Below, in pieces: positions 6,667 to 7,141 of a stretch of 7,141 nt of DNA. Origin of the DNA: Candidatus Fermentithermobacillaceae bacterium UBA3951 (GTDB lineage Bacteria; Bacillota; Sulfobacillia; Fermentithermobacillales; Fermentithermobacillaceae); contig DGDN01000097.1 of the NCBI GenBank assembly GCA_002385465.1, forward strand, positions 436-7,576, in the 5' to 3' direction. A program made the position numbers and the translations under genes. The notes beneath the pieces were generated by a model. That model did not search any database. It was not told where the DNA came from and worked only from the letters and a program-made list of their open reading frames with translations. Within the stretch, counting starts at the first letter, position 1; every line of letters starts with the position of its first letter.

Positions 6667-7141
6667 TACCCCACGGCCACTCCATACACCTCCCCTGCAT
6701 TGCTCTCGCCCGAAACAACGTCAAATACGGGAACCTTCTTTCCGGTCACCCGGCAGACTTCCCGGGAAACGGCACCCACCATCTCCCGCGGCTCATATGA
6801 AAATCCGCCTCCCGACACAGGGTTCACGGTTATGGCAAGGAGCCTCATCTCGCGGGCCACGTACACTGGCACTCCCGGCTCGGACCGGGTGAAAAGGGCG
6901 GTAGGGTCTTTGGCGATAACGGAAAAACCATCCGGGAGGTCGCGGCCTTCCGCCTCGGTGAGGAACGCCTCGCCCACGGCACCCGGTACCACAACGAAAG
7001 ACGCTTCCCCGGCCTGGGAGAGGACTTCCTCTTCCCGTCCCAGGACCGTGTCAAAAGCCGTCTGCCTGAGGCTGTAGCGGGGTTTCTGCGGAACTCGAGC
7101 CGGTCGCTCAACCTGCTGCTCCACTGGGCACTCCACTGGGC
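6666..7141 (-). CDS. kamB: Likely lysine 5,6-aminomutase reactivase subunit KamB (partial, C-terminal part)
   Basis: The frame is open to the right edge, so the start is outside the window; the GTG at 7136 is an internal Val codon. About 158 residues are present. They start with a low-complexity stretch PVECPVEQQVERPARVPQKP, then a mixed alpha/beta domain with SFVVVPGAVGEAFL, EMRLLAITVNPVSGGGFSYE, REMVGAVSREVCRVTGKKVP and VFDVVSGESNAGEVYGVAVG at the end. I do not recognise a catalytic motif. The name rests on position: it runs in the same direction and overlaps kamC by one base (TAGTG), which is where kamB lies in lysine fermentation operons. KamB is considered the partner of the KamC ATPase. 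No signal peptide or membrane segment is seen in the visible part. It could instead be an unrelated accessory protein of the operon. Confidence 0.6.
   Translation of the reverse strand, partial: PVECPVEQQVERPARVPQKPRYSLRQTAFDTVLGREEEVLSQAGEASFVVVPGAVGEAFLTEAEGRDLPDGFSVIAKDPTALFTRSEPGVPVYVAREMRLLAITVNPVSGGGFSYEPREMVGAVSREVCRVTGKKVPVFDVVSGESNAGEVYGVAVG
7119..7141 (-). repeat. 12-nt tandem repeat in the kamB reading frame, cut by the window edge
   Basis: CTCCACTGGGCA at 7119-7130 is followed directly by CTCCACTGGGC at 7131-7141, identical over the 11 bases visible. The period is four codons and encodes a repeated Pro-Val-Glu-Cys unit, followed by a weaker QQVE. More copies may lie beyond the edge. 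Confidence 0.7.

Overview
The window is one continuous block of genes on the minus strand. In transcription order (right to left) they are: the 3' part of a kamB-like gene, kamC, kamD, kamE, rpoE (RNA polymerase delta), pyrG (CTP synthase), and the 5' end of a biotin-dependent carboxyltransferase gene. No RNA genes, insertion sequences, CRISPR arrays or phage genes are visible, and no intergenic stretch exceeds about 160 bases.

Organism: the delta subunit directly upstream of pyrG is a Bacillota (Firmicutes) arrangement. A moderately high G+C content, GTG starts, purine-rich Shine-Dalgarno sites and a lysine 5,6-aminomutase operon suggest an anaerobic, amino-acid-fermenting member of the Clostridia in the broad sense, possibly thermophilic. 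The genus cannot be told from the sequence.

Right part (2495-7141): a lysine 5,6-aminomutase module. KamD and KamE are the alpha and beta subunits of the adenosylcobalamin- and PLP-dependent enzyme that moves the terminal amino group of D-lysine or L-beta-lysine to the neighbouring carbon in anaerobic lysine fermentation. KamC is a MutS-family ATPase without mismatch-recognition domains, and KamB is its likely partner; together they are thought to reactivate the aminomutase after suicide inactivation. kamB/kamC overlap by 1 nt and kamC/kamD by 7 nt, which points to tight translational coupling. The other lysine pathway genes (kamA, kdd, kce, kal) are not here; they may lie beyond position 7141.

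Middle and left part (1-2405): rpoE and pyrG lie 29 nt apart. A GC-rich hairpin followed by five T overlaps the rpoE stop codon and abuts the pyrG ribosome binding site, and a second, mutually exclusive hairpin can form. A carboxyltransferase gene (OadA/PycB/methylmalonyl-CoA 5S type) starts 46 nt after pyrG and leaves the window.

Points most worth a second look: the two competing hairpins before pyrG; a 12-nt tandem repeat that gives KamE a charged N-terminal arm; a similar in-frame 12-nt repeat in kamB; and the hairpin between kamD and kamE. I found no wholly unknown gene system; the genes themselves are recognisable families.
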